NCBI GenBank assembly: GCA_964522665.1
Contig: CAZFVY010000005.1
Coordinates: forward strand, 61,098 to 125,097
DNA: 64,000 nucleotides
Direction of reading: 5' to 3'
Origin: CAZFVY01 sp964522665
GTDB lineage: Bacteria; Verrucomicrobiota; Verrucomicrobiia; Limisphaerales; CAZFVY01
Part shown: in pieces, positions 1 through 8,946 of the stretch
Layout: each line of letters begins with the position of its first letter
How positions within the stretch are numbered: the first letter of the stretch is position 1
Notes under the pieces: model-generated
The model's database searches: none
What the model was told of the DNA's origin: nothing
Seen by the model: only the letters and a program-made list of their open reading frames with translations
Program-made: the position numbers and the translations under genes

Positions 1-31
1 GGAAAAAGCCGGCAGTTAAGCAAAAAAAGCG

Positions 32-1315
32 ATGGAAGCTCAAAAGCAACAAAGTGAAATGGAATGCCCCGGCCGGCGGATTGCACGGCGTCGCCGCCGT
101 TGGTTTGGCTGGGGGGTGGGTTTGGCCGCGCTGGCCGTCGTGTTCGTCGTCATGATGACCCGGCCGCGGCCGGCGAACGCGAACGTGGAAGCCGCTGAGG
201 CGCCGCTGGCGGCGGTCGCGAAGGTGACGCGCGGCGACGTGGTCACGGAGTTGCCGGAGTACGCGGAGTTTCGGCCGTACCAGGAGATCGAGATGCACGC
301 GAAAGTAGCCGGGTATCTGAAGGAGATTTACGTCGATGTTGGCGATGTGGTCACCAACGATCAGGTAATCGCCACTCTCGAAATCCCCGAGTTGCAAGAT
401 GACATCCGCCATGCGGACGCCGTCCTGCAGCGCAGCGGCCAGGAAGTGAACAGCGCGCGCGCGGAAATCACCCGGGCGCAAGCGGGATACGCCGAAAGCG
501 GAATTATCTACACGAATCTGGCCAACACGGCGAAGGTTCGGCCCGGACTGGTGGCGCAACAGGACATCGACGTGGCGGGCGCGCGCGCCCGCGCCAAGGC
601 CGCGGAATTGGAGAGCGCTTCGGCGGCGCTGGCGACGGCGGAGTTCCGAGTCAATGAGGCGAGGGCAAATCTCGAGCGCCTGCGGACGATGGCCACTTAC
701 ACGCGGATCACGGCGCCTTTCGCGGGCGTGATTACGAAACGGTTCGCGGACACGGGGGCGTTGATTCAACAAGGGACCGCTTCGAGCACGCAAGCGATTC
801 CGTTGGTGCGGCTGACGGAGAACGATCAGCTGCGCTTGGTCTTCCCGGTCTCGATGTCGTACGTGCCGTTCATCAAAGTGGGCTTGCCGATTGAGATTCA
901 CATTGAAGGGATCGAAGGGAGCGTGCCGGGCAAGGTTTCGCGATTTTCGCGGGAGGTTGATTCGGCGACGCGGAACATGCACGTCGAGGCGCTGGTGACG
1001 AACGCCGACTTGAAGCTGGCGCCCGGGCTTTACGTCAAGGTCCGCCTCGAATTCGACCGGCACACGAACGTGTTGACCGCTCCCGTCCAGGCCATTTCGC
1101 TGGGGGAATCGCCGACGGTGGCGGTGATTGGCAAAGACAACGTGCTGGAGGAACGCCCCGTGAAAATCGGGCTGCGATCTTCCGACAAGGTGGAAATCAT
1201 CGCCGGGCTTTCGGAGAACGATTTGGTCGTGGTCGCCGGGCGCGGTCAGCTCAAGACCGGGCAACGGGTCCAGCCGAAAGAGGTGGAGCTTCCGACCGCG
1301 GAGGGAAAGCTGTGA
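32..1315 (+). CDS. RND efflux periplasmic adaptor (HlyD/MexA family)
   Basis: This is the membrane fusion protein of a tripartite RND pump, linking the inner-membrane pump (2041-5208) to the TolC-type channel (5210-6532). An Arg-rich N-terminus and one hydrophobic segment (about residues 27-43) suggest an inner-membrane anchor rather than a cleaved signal. Next come a lipoyl-like half (about 75-110), a coiled-coil hairpin with Ala/Glu heptads (about 115-205), the second lipoyl half (ITAPFAGVI), and beta-barrel and membrane-proximal domains to the C-terminus. An in-frame TAA at 17-19 limits the start, so the gene is complete. It overlaps the next gene by 4 nt. The substrate cannot be read from sequence. 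Confidence 0.93.
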   Translation: MEAQKQQSEMECPGRRIARRRRRWFGWGVGLAALAVVFVVMMTRPRPANANVEAAEAPLAAVAKVTRGDVVTELPEYAEFRPYQEIEMHAKVAGYLKEIYVDVGDVVTNDQVIATLEIPELQDDIRHADAVLQRSGQEVNSARAEITRAQAGYAESGIIYTNLANTAKVRPGLVAQQDIDVAGARARAKAAELESASAALATAEFRVNEARANLERLRTMATYTRITAPFAGVITKRFADTGALIQQGTASSTQAIPLVRLTENDQLRLVFPVSMSYVPFIKVGLPIEIHIEGIEGSVPGKVSRFSREVDSATRNMHVEALVTNADLKLAPGLYVKVRLEFDRHTNVLTAPVQAISLGESPTVAVIGKDNVLEERPVKIGLRSSDKVEIIAGLSENDLVVVAGRGQLKTGQRVQPKEVELPTAEGKL

Positions 1316-2016
1316 GCGGCGACGCTTACGCCACCTGCCTCGCGGCGCTCGGCCGCCTGGATACCTGCACGGTTTCGAACGCGGTCGAAACCTTCGGGCG
1401 GCGCCTGCGGAACGAAGGATTTATGGACAGCGGCGTGCGCTGTCTGTTTCCGCAATTGCCGCCGATGGTCGGTCATGCGGCGCCGATCCGAATTCGGACT
1501 AGCTCTCCGCCCACCCAAGGCGCCGCTTACTTCGACCGCACCGATTTGTGGGACTATATCCTGAGTCTTCCCGCGCCGCGGGTATTGGTGGCGGAGGACG
1601 TGGATGAGCGGCCGGGATTCGGCGCCCTCTATGGCGAAGTCCACGCCAATATCTTGCAGGCGCTCGGTTGCGTGGGGTTGGTGACCAACGGGGCCGTGCG
1701 TGATCTGCCCCAAGTCGCCAATCTCGGCTTCCATTTTTTTGCCCGCAACCCTGCGGTTTCCCACGCCTTCTCTCACATCGTCGAATTTGGTCAACCGGTC
1801 AAGGTCGCCGGATTGGCGGTGAAACCGGGCGAATTGCTGCATGGTGACGCGCATGGAGTGCTCTCCATTCCGGCGGAGATCGCTTGCGACGTTCCGTTGG
1901 TCGCGGCGCTGATTCGGGAGCGGGAGCAGCGGGTCATTGACCTTTGCCGTCGCGGTTCATTCACGCAAGAACGATTGCGGGCGGAATTGCGGGGGATTCA
2001 GTCCGAACACAGCTAA
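1312..2016 (+). CDS. RraA-like / HMG aldolase family protein
   Basis: This 234-residue protein belongs to the RraA-like fold, which includes 4-hydroxy-4-methyl-2-oxoglutarate/oxaloacetate aldolases and the RNase E inhibitor RraA. The family's metal/substrate motif is intact as GAVRD (R130, D131), followed by a GDAHGVLSIP block typical of the fold. That favours a catalytic aldolase or decarboxylase over a pure RraA regulator, but the substrate is unknown. It starts inside the adaptor stop region (ATG/GTG-type overlap of 4 nt) and ends 24 nt before the RND pump. It is therefore translated as part of the efflux operon, an unusual position for this family. Confidence 0.85.
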   Translation: MSGDAYATCLAALGRLDTCTVSNAVETFGRRLRNEGFMDSGVRCLFPQLPPMVGHAAPIRIRTSSPPTQGAAYFDRTDLWDYILSLPAPRVLVAEDVDERPGFGALYGEVHANILQALGCVGLVTNGAVRDLPQVANLGFHFFARNPAVSHAFSHIVEFGQPVKVAGLAVKPGELLHGDAHGVLSIPAEIACDVPLVAALIREREQRVIDLCRRGSFTQERLRAELRGIQSEHS

Positions 2017-2040
2017 GACCGCGTCGGCGGACGTAACATC

Positions 2041-5000
2041 ATGTCGCGATTCTCAATTCGGTATCCTTATTTCATCGTGGTGGCATGCCTGATGGTTTGC
2101 GTCATCGGCGTCAACAGCCTGTTACGGCTGCCGGTGGATCTCTTCCCTTCGATTCAAATCCCGGTCGTGGTCGTGGCGACATTTTATTCGGGGATGCCGC
2201 CGGAGGACATCGAGAACGACATCACGGGGCCGTTCGAGAGATTTTTCACGCTGGCTAGCAGCGTCGATCACATCGAATCCCGGTCGCTGGCGGGCGTGAG
2301 CCTCATCAAAATTTATTTTCAGCCAGGAAGCAATCCGGACGCCGCGCTCTCCTCGATCGCGAACCTGGCGATGGCCGATCTGCGGCGCCTGCCGCAGGGA
2401 ACCCTGCCGCCGGTGGTTTTGAAGTTTGACGCGTCGAGCCTGCCGGTTTGCCTGGTCACGCTCAAAGGGGAAGGACTTACCGAGGCGAAACTTCGTGACG
2501 TGGGCCAATACGATGTGCGCAACCAGATCGCGGGCGTGCCGGGTTCGTCGGTGCCGCAACCCTTTGGCGGGAAGTACCGGCAGATCATGGTCTATGTCGA
2601 TCCGGTCAAATTGGAAGCCCATCAACTCAGCGTGATGGATGTGGTCCAATCGGTGAACAGCGCGAATCTGATCCTGCCCGCCGGTGACGTGCGGATCGGA
2701 CCACTGGACTACAACATCTATTGCAACAGCCAACTGCCGACGATGGAGGAGATCAACCATATCCCGCTCAAAACGGTCGGCGCGGCATCGGTGCTCGTCG
2801 GCGACGTCGGTAAAGCGGTGGACGGATCACAGATCCAATACAACCTGGTGCGCGTCGATGGTCAGCCGTCCGTTTATTTGCCGATTTTGAAGCAAGGCGG
2901 CGACGCCAACACGATCTCGATCGTCAATGGCATCAAAACGGCGTTGGCGCGGCTGGTGGATATTCCCAGGAATCTGGAAACGAAGGTGGTGTTTGATCAG
3001 TCGGTCTTTGTGAAGACGGCCATCGAGAACCTGGCGCACGAGGGCCTGATCGGTTTGGTCCTCACTGGGCTGATGATCCTGATTTTTCTAGGCAACGTCC
3101 GGGCCACGGTCGCGGTCTTCCTCTCGGTACCGCTTTCGGCGCTGGCGACTTTTATCGCGCTTTCGTTCGGCGACAACTCGATCAACTCCATGATTCTGGG
3201 CGGGCTGGCGCTGGCGTTTTCCCGTTTGATCGATAATTCGGTAATCGTGCTCGAGAACATTTTCCGCCACCTGGAGCTGGGCGAATCGCCGGAGGTCGCG
3301 GCGGAAAAAGGAGGGCAGGAAGTCGCCCTGGCGGTGTTGGCCGCGACGTTGACGACCGCGATCGTCTTCTTTCCGGTCACGTTCCTGTATGGCGTTAGTC
3401 GATTTCTGTTCTCGGCGCTCGCGTTGGCGGTGGTGCTTTCGCTCTTTGCCTCATACGTCGTGGCGATGACCGTGGTGCCGCTGTTTTGCTCGCGTCTGAT
3501 CAAAGCGCACGACGTCGGTCACGGCGCGAGCCACGGAGCCGAACCCCAAAATTGGGGCCAGCGATTCAACGCGGCTTTCAACCGCCGCTTCACCGGGCTA
3601 TTGGACCGCTATCAGGTCTCGGTGGAAAAGGCGCTATTGCGGCCGCTGGCGACGGTATTGACCATCATCGGGGTCTTCTTTCTCAGTTTGGGCCTTTGGC
3701 CGTTGGTGGGTGAAGCGTACTTCCCGCGGACTGACCCCGGGCAGTTCGTGATCAACGTCAAGGCTCCGACCGGCACGCGCATTGAGATTACGGAGAAGCT
3801 GATCAAGAAAGTGGAGGACATCGTGCGCCAAGAAGTGGCGACAAACGATTTGGCGATGATCCTGTCCAACATCGGCGTGACCGGCGATTTCTCGGCGTTG
3901 CTCAACAGCAATTCCGGGCAGCACACGGCGGTGGTGCAGGTCAGCCTCGAGGAAAAGCATCGGGTGGGCAGCTACGATTATATGGATCGGGTCCGTCGCC
4001 GCTTGCACGCGGAGTTGCCGCAACTGAGCGTTTATCTGCAGTCGGGCGGTATGGTGGACGCGGTGCTCAACCTGGGATTACCGGCGCCGATTGACGTGCA
4101 GGTCAGCGGTAAGAATCTGAAGGAGGCCTACGCCACGGCCGCGGAAATGGCCGCGCGCATTCGGCGCGTGCCCGGGATCAGCGACGTGCTGTTGCCGCAG
4201 GACATCGATTATCCGGCGTTGCGCCTGGATATCGACCGCGAGCGAGCCGACGAGTTGGGCTTGAGTGAAAAGGACGTGGTCGGCAACGTCATCACCGCGT
4301 TGACTTCCGACGGGATGATCGCCCCCGGCTACTGGGTTGATCCCAAGAGTGGCAATGAATACCTCCTGACCGTTCAATACCCGGAGGGGCTGGTCAAAAA
4401 CGTCGAGGACTTGCGGGCGATTCCGCTCCGTTCGCCGAAGCTGGGATCGCCGACTCGCCTGGACGCGGTCTGCAAGGTCCGCTACGACCAGTCACCGACC
4501 GAGGTGGACCATTATCAACTTGGGCGGGTCGTGGATGTTTACGTGTCCCCCGCGACCGAGGACTTGGGGCGAGCGGCCGCGGCGGTGGAAAAAATCATCA
4601 AGGAGACCAAACACTCCGCGAGCATTCGCGTGGCGATGCGGGGGAGTGTTCAGGGCATGCAGTCCTCCTTTCATAGCTTTGGAATTGGTCTGCTGCTCTC
4701 GGTCGCCTTGGTGTATTTGCTGTTGGTGGCGCAGTTCAAATCGTTCCGCGACCCGTGGTTGATCTTGCTGGCGGTGCCCACGGGGTTGACCGGCGTGATC
4801 ATCACCCTGGTGATAACCGGGACGACGCTGAACATCATGTCGTTGATGGGAGTCGTGATGATGGTGGGAATCGTGGTCTCAAATAGCATTTTAATCGTTG
4901 AGTTCACCAATCGACTGCGCGAAGACGGCACGCCGTTGCTGCGAGCGGTCGTGCTGGCTTGTCGAATTCGACTTCGGCCAGTGTTGATGACGTCGCTGGC

Positions 5001-5208
5001 GACGTTGATCGGCCTATTGCCGATGGCGTTGAAACTGGGCGCCGGCAGTGAGGCGTACGCGCCTTTGGCACGGGCGATCATCGGCGGGCTGGCGGTGTCG
5101 GTAGTGCTGACGGTCTTTATCGTGCCAGCGGCCTATCTATTGATGTATCGCCGCCACGAGCCGCCGAACGCGCCCGAGATCGCAACCTCGAATCCCGCGG
5201 GGGCCTGA
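2041..5208 (+). CDS. RND efflux pump permease (AcrB/HAE-1 family)
   Basis: This is the inner-membrane proton-driven pump of the tripartite exporter. Its 1055 residues match the usual length of about 1050, with the duplicated layout of one membrane helix, a large periplasmic loop and a six-helix bundle in each half. The N-terminus (RLPVDLFPSIQIPVVVV) and the porter-domain segments are typical. In TM4 the usual Asp-Asp pair of AcrB appears as D398-N399 (SRLIDNSVIVLEN), so only one acidic residue is present. The second half ends with GVVMMVGIVVSNSILIVE and a stretch of C-terminal helices. It lies between the RraA-like gene and the TolC gene (1 nt apart). The exported substrate is unknown. Confidence 0.95.
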   Translation: MSRFSIRYPYFIVVACLMVCVIGVNSLLRLPVDLFPSIQIPVVVVATFYSGMPPEDIENDITGPFERFFTLASSVDHIESRSLAGVSLIKIYFQPGSNPDAALSSIANLAMADLRRLPQGTLPPVVLKFDASSLPVCLVTLKGEGLTEAKLRDVGQYDVRNQIAGVPGSSVPQPFGGKYRQIMVYVDPVKLEAHQLSVMDVVQSVNSANLILPAGDVRIGPLDYNIYCNSQLPTMEEINHIPLKTVGAASVLVGDVGKAVDGSQIQYNLVRVDGQPSVYLPILKQGGDANTISIVNGIKTALARLVDIPRNLETKVVFDQSVFVKTAIENLAHEGLIGLVLTGLMILIFLGNVRATVAVFLSVPLSALATFIALSFGDNSINSMILGGLALAFSRLIDNSVIVLENIFRHLELGESPEVAAEKGGQEVALAVLAATLTTAIVFFPVTFLYGVSRFLFSALALAVVLSLFASYVVAMTVVPLFCSRLIKAHDVGHGASHGAEPQNWGQRFNAAFNRRFTGLLDRYQVSVEKALLRPLATVLTIIGVFFLSLGLWPLVGEAYFPRTDPGQFVINVKAPTGTRIEITEKLIKKVEDIVRQEVATNDLAMILSNIGVTGDFSALLNSNSGQHTAVVQVSLEEKHRVGSYDYMDRVRRRLHAELPQLSVYLQSGGMVDAVLNLGLPAPIDVQVSGKNLKEAYATAAEMAARIRRVPGISDVLLPQDIDYPALRLDIDRERADELGLSEKDVVGNVITALTSDGMIAPGYWVDPKSGNEYLLTVQYPEGLVKNVEDLRAIPLRSPKLGSPTRLDAVCKVRYDQSPTEVDHYQLGRVVDVYVSPATEDLGRAAAAVEKIIKETKHSASIRVAMRGSVQGMQSSFHSFGIGLLLSVALVYLLLVAQFKSFRDPWLILLAVPTGLTGVIITLVITGTTLNIMSLMGVVMMVGIVVSNSILIVEFTNRLREDGTPLLRAVVLACRIRLRPVLMTSLATLIGLLPMALKLGAGSEAYAPLARAIIGGLAVSVVLTVFIVPAAYLLMYRRHEPPNAPEIATSNPAGA

Positions 5209-5209
5209 G

Positions 5210-6532
5210 ATGAGCATCCGAACTTTAATCATTCTGTTCGCTGGGCTGGTCGCAGGCCCGCTGACCGCGGCCGCCGAGTCACTAACCTTGGCGCGAGCCG
5301 AGGAACTGGCGCTCCAGAATCACCCGCGCGTGTCGGCCGCGCAACTTCAGGCGCTGGCGTCGCGGGAGGCGACGGCGCAGGTTCGATCCGCGTTTTTTCC
5401 GACGCTGGTAGCCAACGCGACGGCGGTGGGAGTTGACCGGGAGGGGAACCGCATCACCGCGGGAGCCCTCAACAATCCGAGCGTCTTCGACCGTAACGGC
5501 GACGGCCTTGTGCTGAATCAACTGATCACCGATTTTGGCCGAACGGCGAATCTGACGAAAGGCGCCGAGTTTCGCTCGCGGGCGAGGGAACAGGACGCGC
5601 TGACCGCGCGGGCGCGGGTCCTGCTCGTGGTGAGCGAGAGCTACTTTGGCGCCCTGGAAGCGCAGGCGGTTCTGCGGGTGGCCGGCCAAACCGTCGCGAC
5701 GTATCAACTCATTTACGATCAAGTCTTCGAATTGGCGCGCAACAAGATCAAGTCGGACTTGGACGTGAGTTTTGCCAGGGTGTCGCTCGAGCAGGGCCGG
5801 ATTCTCCAAGTCAAAGCGCAGAACGACGTGAACGCCGCGTTTACCACGCTGGCGGACGCGCTAGGCTCGCGGGAGGAGCAACGGTTCGAGTTGATCGAGG
5901 AGGCGCTGCCGGCCACCAACGTCATGGACGGGGCGGCGCTCGTTCAGCAGGCGCTGGCGAGTCGCCCGGAATTGGCGGCCTTGCGCTACGAGCGCGACGC
6001 TTCGCGGCGACAATTTCGGGCGGAACGAGACGCTAATTATCCGACCATCAGCGCGATCGCCGTCGCGGGGATTACGCCGGTTCGTGATGCCTTGCTCAAC
6101 GATGATCACTACGCCGCCGCCGGGGTCAATTTGAGTCTGCCCATATTTGCCGGGGGGCTTTACAAATCGCGCCAGAACGAGGCGGATTTTCAGGCTCGAC
6201 GCGCGGAGGAGACCCTGCGCGACGCGGAGAATGACGTGGTGCGCGACGTGCGAGTCGCGGCGCTGAACGCGAATTATGCCTTGGAGCGGATGGGGTTAAC
6301 GGCGAAGCTGGCGCAGAGCGCAAGCGAGGCGTTTGAGCTGGCGCAGGCGCGCTACCAAACGGGCGTCGGCTCGATCGTGGAACTGAGCCAGGCCCAATTG
6401 AATCGGACCGCGGCGGAAATTGACGAAACGAACGCCAAGTATCAATACCAGATTCAACGCGCGGCGCTTGATTATCAGACCGGAAGATTGGCGGTTGGCG
6501 CCGCGGGTTTGACCGGAGCAACGCGGCGTTGA
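5210..6532 (+). CDS. TolC-family outer membrane efflux channel
   Basis: The outer-membrane factor of the pump is 440 residues with a cleavable signal peptide (about 1-22, ending near TAAAES). Two similar halves each contain long coiled-coil helices rich in Ala, Gln and Glu, as in TolC/OprM. The first half starts LTLARAEELALQNHP, which is the classic OEP-family opening. The second half contains the conserved ARYQTGVGSIVELSQAQ segment. The start codon follows the pump stop codon directly, so translation is probably coupled. With 32-1315 and 2041-5208 this gives a complete tripartite exporter. Confidence 0.93.
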   Translation: MSIRTLIILFAGLVAGPLTAAAESLTLARAEELALQNHPRVSAAQLQALASREATAQVRSAFFPTLVANATAVGVDREGNRITAGALNNPSVFDRNGDGLVLNQLITDFGRTANLTKGAEFRSRAREQDALTARARVLLVVSESYFGALEAQAVLRVAGQTVATYQLIYDQVFELARNKIKSDLDVSFARVSLEQGRILQVKAQNDVNAAFTTLADALGSREEQRFELIEEALPATNVMDGAALVQQALASRPELAALRYERDASRRQFRAERDANYPTISAIAVAGITPVRDALLNDDHYAAAGVNLSLPIFAGGLYKSRQNEADFQARRAEETLRDAENDVVRDVRVAALNANYALERMGLTAKLAQSASEAFELAQARYQTGVGSIVELSQAQLNRTAAEIDETNAKYQYQIQRAALDYQTGRLAVGAAGLTGATRR

Positions 6533-6638
6533 CGCGTGGGTTGTGGGAAGCGTTAATGATGACCGTTATTCGCGACCAGTGTGCGCGCCGGAAATCGCCC
6601 GATGCTCGGGCGGGGCGGCGTAGCGGCGCTACGATTTT

Positions 6639-7130
6639 ATGAAAAAACAACTATCGATATGCCTGATCGGCTGCGCTGTCGCCGTGTTCGGCTGCGCGGG
6701 AGCGCGGACAGTGGTCTTGCACGAAACCCTCGGGCCGGCCGCTGGCGTCGAGAAGCCCGGGACCGAACATGGCGGGCTGCGGGTCTATTCTGAGTGGGCG
6801 TTGACGAACTCAAGCGATCCGACGACGCCCCAACATCGGCGCTACGTCATCTACGCCGAAAATGGGAGTCTCGTCCAACGAGTGCGCAATCGCGCCAGCT
6901 CTTTCGATTCCCAACCGGTGACGGTGGAGTTGCCGCCCGGCCGATATAAGGTGGTGGCGCCAGCCTACGGCTACGGCATGGTCGCGATACCGGTGGTAGT
7001 ACGGGAACATCAGACCACGCTCGTCTATCTTGATGGTAGCACTAAACCGGAAAGCACGGCCGACGCGGCGGCGAAATTGGTTCGACTGCCGAATGGAATG
7101 GCGGTCGGCTGGAGCGATCAGGCGCGATAA
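6639..7130 (+). CDS. Predicted lipoprotein of unknown function
   Basis: This 163-residue protein is not recognised. It starts with a lipoprotein signal (MKKQLSICLIGCAVAVFGC, lipid-modified Cys most likely at residue 19). The mature part looks like a small beta-sandwich, with ELPPGRYKVVAPAYG resembling carboxypeptidase-regulatory-like surface domains. It lies 107 nt after the TolC gene and 8 nt before the aldolase-like gene on the same strand, so it may be an accessory envelope protein of the efflux operon. A perfect 6-bp hairpin (6619-6633, CGTAGC-GGC-GCTACG) followed by ATTTT ends directly before the ATG. It could attenuate transcription or hide the start. Confidence 0.6.
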   Translation: MKKQLSICLIGCAVAVFGCAGARTVVLHETLGPAAGVEKPGTEHGGLRVYSEWALTNSSDPTTPQHRRYVIYAENGSLVQRVRNRASSFDSQPVTVELPPGRYKVVAPAYGYGMVAIPVVVREHQTTLVYLDGSTKPESTADAAAKLVRLPNGMAVGWSDQAR

Positions 7131-7138
7131 AAATCGAC

Positions 7139-7888
7139 ATGCAGCTATCAATCAAACGACGCCTTCGTGAGGGCAAAGCCGCCGTTGGCAGTTGGTTGCA
7201 AGCCTGCGACCTGCCCACGGCGCTCACGATGGCCCGCTCGGGCTACGACTGGATTGGGATTGATCTGGAGATGGTGGCGGCTTCCCTGGAGGTTTTGCCG
7301 GAACTTTTTGCGAACTTAAGCCAGGCGGGCGTGGCGCCGTTCGCGCGAGTACGCGCCAGTCGCGATGAGCAGATTCAGGGCGCCCTGCGCGCTGGAGCCG
7401 AGGGGGTCGTGCTGGCGGGTTTGGATTCGCGGGAAGAACTGGAGCGAGGAATCGGCTGGGCGACGCTCGCGCCGATCCGGCGCCCCGCCGAATTGGTGGT
7501 GGTGGCGCAGATTGAAAACGTCACGCAGGTCGCCGACTTGGACCAGCTCCTCGCGGTCTCGGGTTTGGACGCGGCGCTGATCGAGCCGGACGGGTTGGCG
7601 GAATCGATGGCTTTGGCGGGACAGTTCGAGCATCCAGACTACGTACGGACGGAGGAGTCGATCCTGCGGGCCTGCCGCGCCGGCCTCGTGCCGAGCGGGA
7701 TTCATGTGGTGCGGCGTGACGCGGCGACGTTACGGCGGCGGATCGCAGAGGGTTGCCAGTTCATCGCGTACGCGAACGATAGTCTCCGGCTGGCCAGCTG
7801 GGTGGCGCGCAACCAGCTTACGCCAAGCCCGGTGCGGGTGTTTCGAGAGAGCGCGGCGGACGAGGAGCCGGGGCTGCCTTTGAATTAA
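7139..7888 (+). CDS. HpcH/HpaI-type aldolase homologue, catalytic His missing
   Basis: The 249-residue TIM-barrel protein resembles class II pyruvate aldolases that cleave 4-hydroxy-2-oxo-acids (HpaI, GarL). Recognisable segments are GSWLQACDLPTALTMARSGYDWIGID near the N-terminus (abridged here), ALRAGAEGVVLAGL, and QIENV, which carries the metal-binding Glu. Two sites deviate. The usual D-x-EH motif reads IDLEM (M45 where HpaI has its catalytic His), and the GPxDLS metal-Asp motif reads EPDGLA. The protein may have changed activity or be a non-catalytic homologue. It is the last gene of the efflux-associated cluster, 8 nt after the lipoprotein gene. Confidence 0.75.
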   Translation: MQLSIKRRLREGKAAVGSWLQACDLPTALTMARSGYDWIGIDLEMVAASLEVLPELFANLSQAGVAPFARVRASRDEQIQGALRAGAEGVVLAGLDSREELERGIGWATLAPIRRPAELVVVAQIENVTQVADLDQLLAVSGLDAALIEPDGLAESMALAGQFEHPDYVRTEESILRACRAGLVPSGIHVVRRDAATLRRRIAEGCQFIAYANDSLRLASWVARNQLTPSPVRVFRESAADEEPGLPLN

Positions 7889-7934
7889 GGCTGAAGGCAA
7901 CCGGTGGGCGCCCCCGAAATTCGAGTTTTTTGAG

Positions 7935-7964
7935 TTGATTTATAAGATTTAATCTGCTTATCAT
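7935..7964 (+). promoter_or_regulatory. Candidate promoter of the 8064 flagellin-like gene
   Basis: TTGATT (7935-7940), an 18-nt spacer and TATCAT (7959-7964) resemble a housekeeping promoter in an AT-rich patch. It would give a leader of about 93 nt. No sigma-28-type sequence like those of the other two flagellin genes was found here. Confidence 0.4.
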
Positions 7965-8063
7965 CGCCAACAACCGTGGGTCAGGCTTCGCGTCGGGATT
8001 GGAACTTGCCCCGGGTTGTAAGCGCGCGCTTTGTTTGACGATAACTGAATCAGAGGGATCGAT

Positions 8064-8801
8064 ATGGCTGTGAATACGATTAACCCGATTGGTTTTGGGC
8101 TTTCGACCACGACGTCCGCCCTTTTTCCCACCTTTTCAAACTTGGGTTTAAGCCAGACGATAAGCCAGCTTTCGGCGTCGCTGCTCTCCCCTTTGATCAA
8201 TAGTTCGACGGAGCAAGAGTTGGCCGCGCTTAGCGCCCAGATTCAGCAGAATGACGCGGGCCAAGTGAACGTTGGCGACGCGGTATCTTTTACCCAGACG
8301 CAGTCGGGATTCCTCCAGGAAGTCAATTCGGCGTTGGATCAGTTGAGTTCTTTGAGCGTCCAAGCGCAGGATCCGACCCTTTCGCCCTCGGATTTGTCAA
8401 ACATCAACACGGAGTTTACTCAGTTGCAGTCGTTCGTGAGTTCCGTGGGGTCGCAAACGTTTAATTCCGTGAATCTTTTTTCCAGCGGTGGCATTGGCGT
8501 CGCGTTGGGGAATTCCTCTACGTCCCTGCCGTTGGGGGGCGTTGATTTGAGTGGGGCCGTAAGCTCGGTGGTGGCGCCGACGACCTCGCTCGCGACCACG
8601 GTGGCGGCGGCTTCGGCGTCGTCAGTGATCGCGACGGCGATCCAGAACCTGAGCACCTTATCGGCGACGGTTGGCTCCAATCTTCAGACGCTTAATATCG
8701 CGAACCAATCGCTGTCGGTGTTCGGGCTGAGCCTCCAATCATTTGGCACCGACTTGATTCCGCCGTTTGGGTTTTCCTCGTCGTTCAATCAGCTTGCTTG
8801 A
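8064..8801 (+). CDS. Divergent flagellin-like protein (D1-type core only)
   Basis: This 245-residue protein shares with the two other flagellins of the window the N-terminal D1 signature VSFTQTQSGFLQEV, a Leu-rich helix, and the SDLSNINTEFTQLQSFV stretch. It lacks the classical first 30-40 residues (no INTN...LSSGxRI) and the C-terminal polymerisation helix. It is Ser/Thr/Leu rich with few charges. Unlike the others it has a clear ribosome binding site (GAGGG, 6-7 nt before ATG) and no GGA hairpin leader. It may be a minor filament protein, a hook-associated homologue, or a derivative used outside the filament. Family membership is fairly sure, function unknown. Confidence 0.65.
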   Translation: MAVNTINPIGFGLSTTTSALFPTFSNLGLSQTISQLSASLLSPLINSSTEQELAALSAQIQQNDAGQVNVGDAVSFTQTQSGFLQEVNSALDQLSSLSVQAQDPTLSPSDLSNINTEFTQLQSFVSSVGSQTFNSVNLFSSGGIGVALGNSSTSLPLGGVDLSGAVSSVVAPTTSLATTVAAASASSVIATAIQNLSTLSATVGSNLQTLNIANQSLSVFGLSLQSFGTDLIPPFGFSSSFNQLA

Positions 8802-8946
8802 GGCGGCGCTTGGGGCGGGTGGTGGCTTCACGAGATTTGGGCGAGCTTGACGCGTCTCGCTCTTGCCGCTAATCGAAGCGCCAAAACTACCCGGCTACTT
8901 AACCACTTCGCGCGATGAGATGGCGCCCGATCGTCGGCAAGGGCCG

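Noticed and set aside
8010..8030. A sigma-54-like GG/GC sequence before the 8064 flagellin-like gene
   Set aside because: The distance between GG and GC does not fit the required 10-nt spacing.
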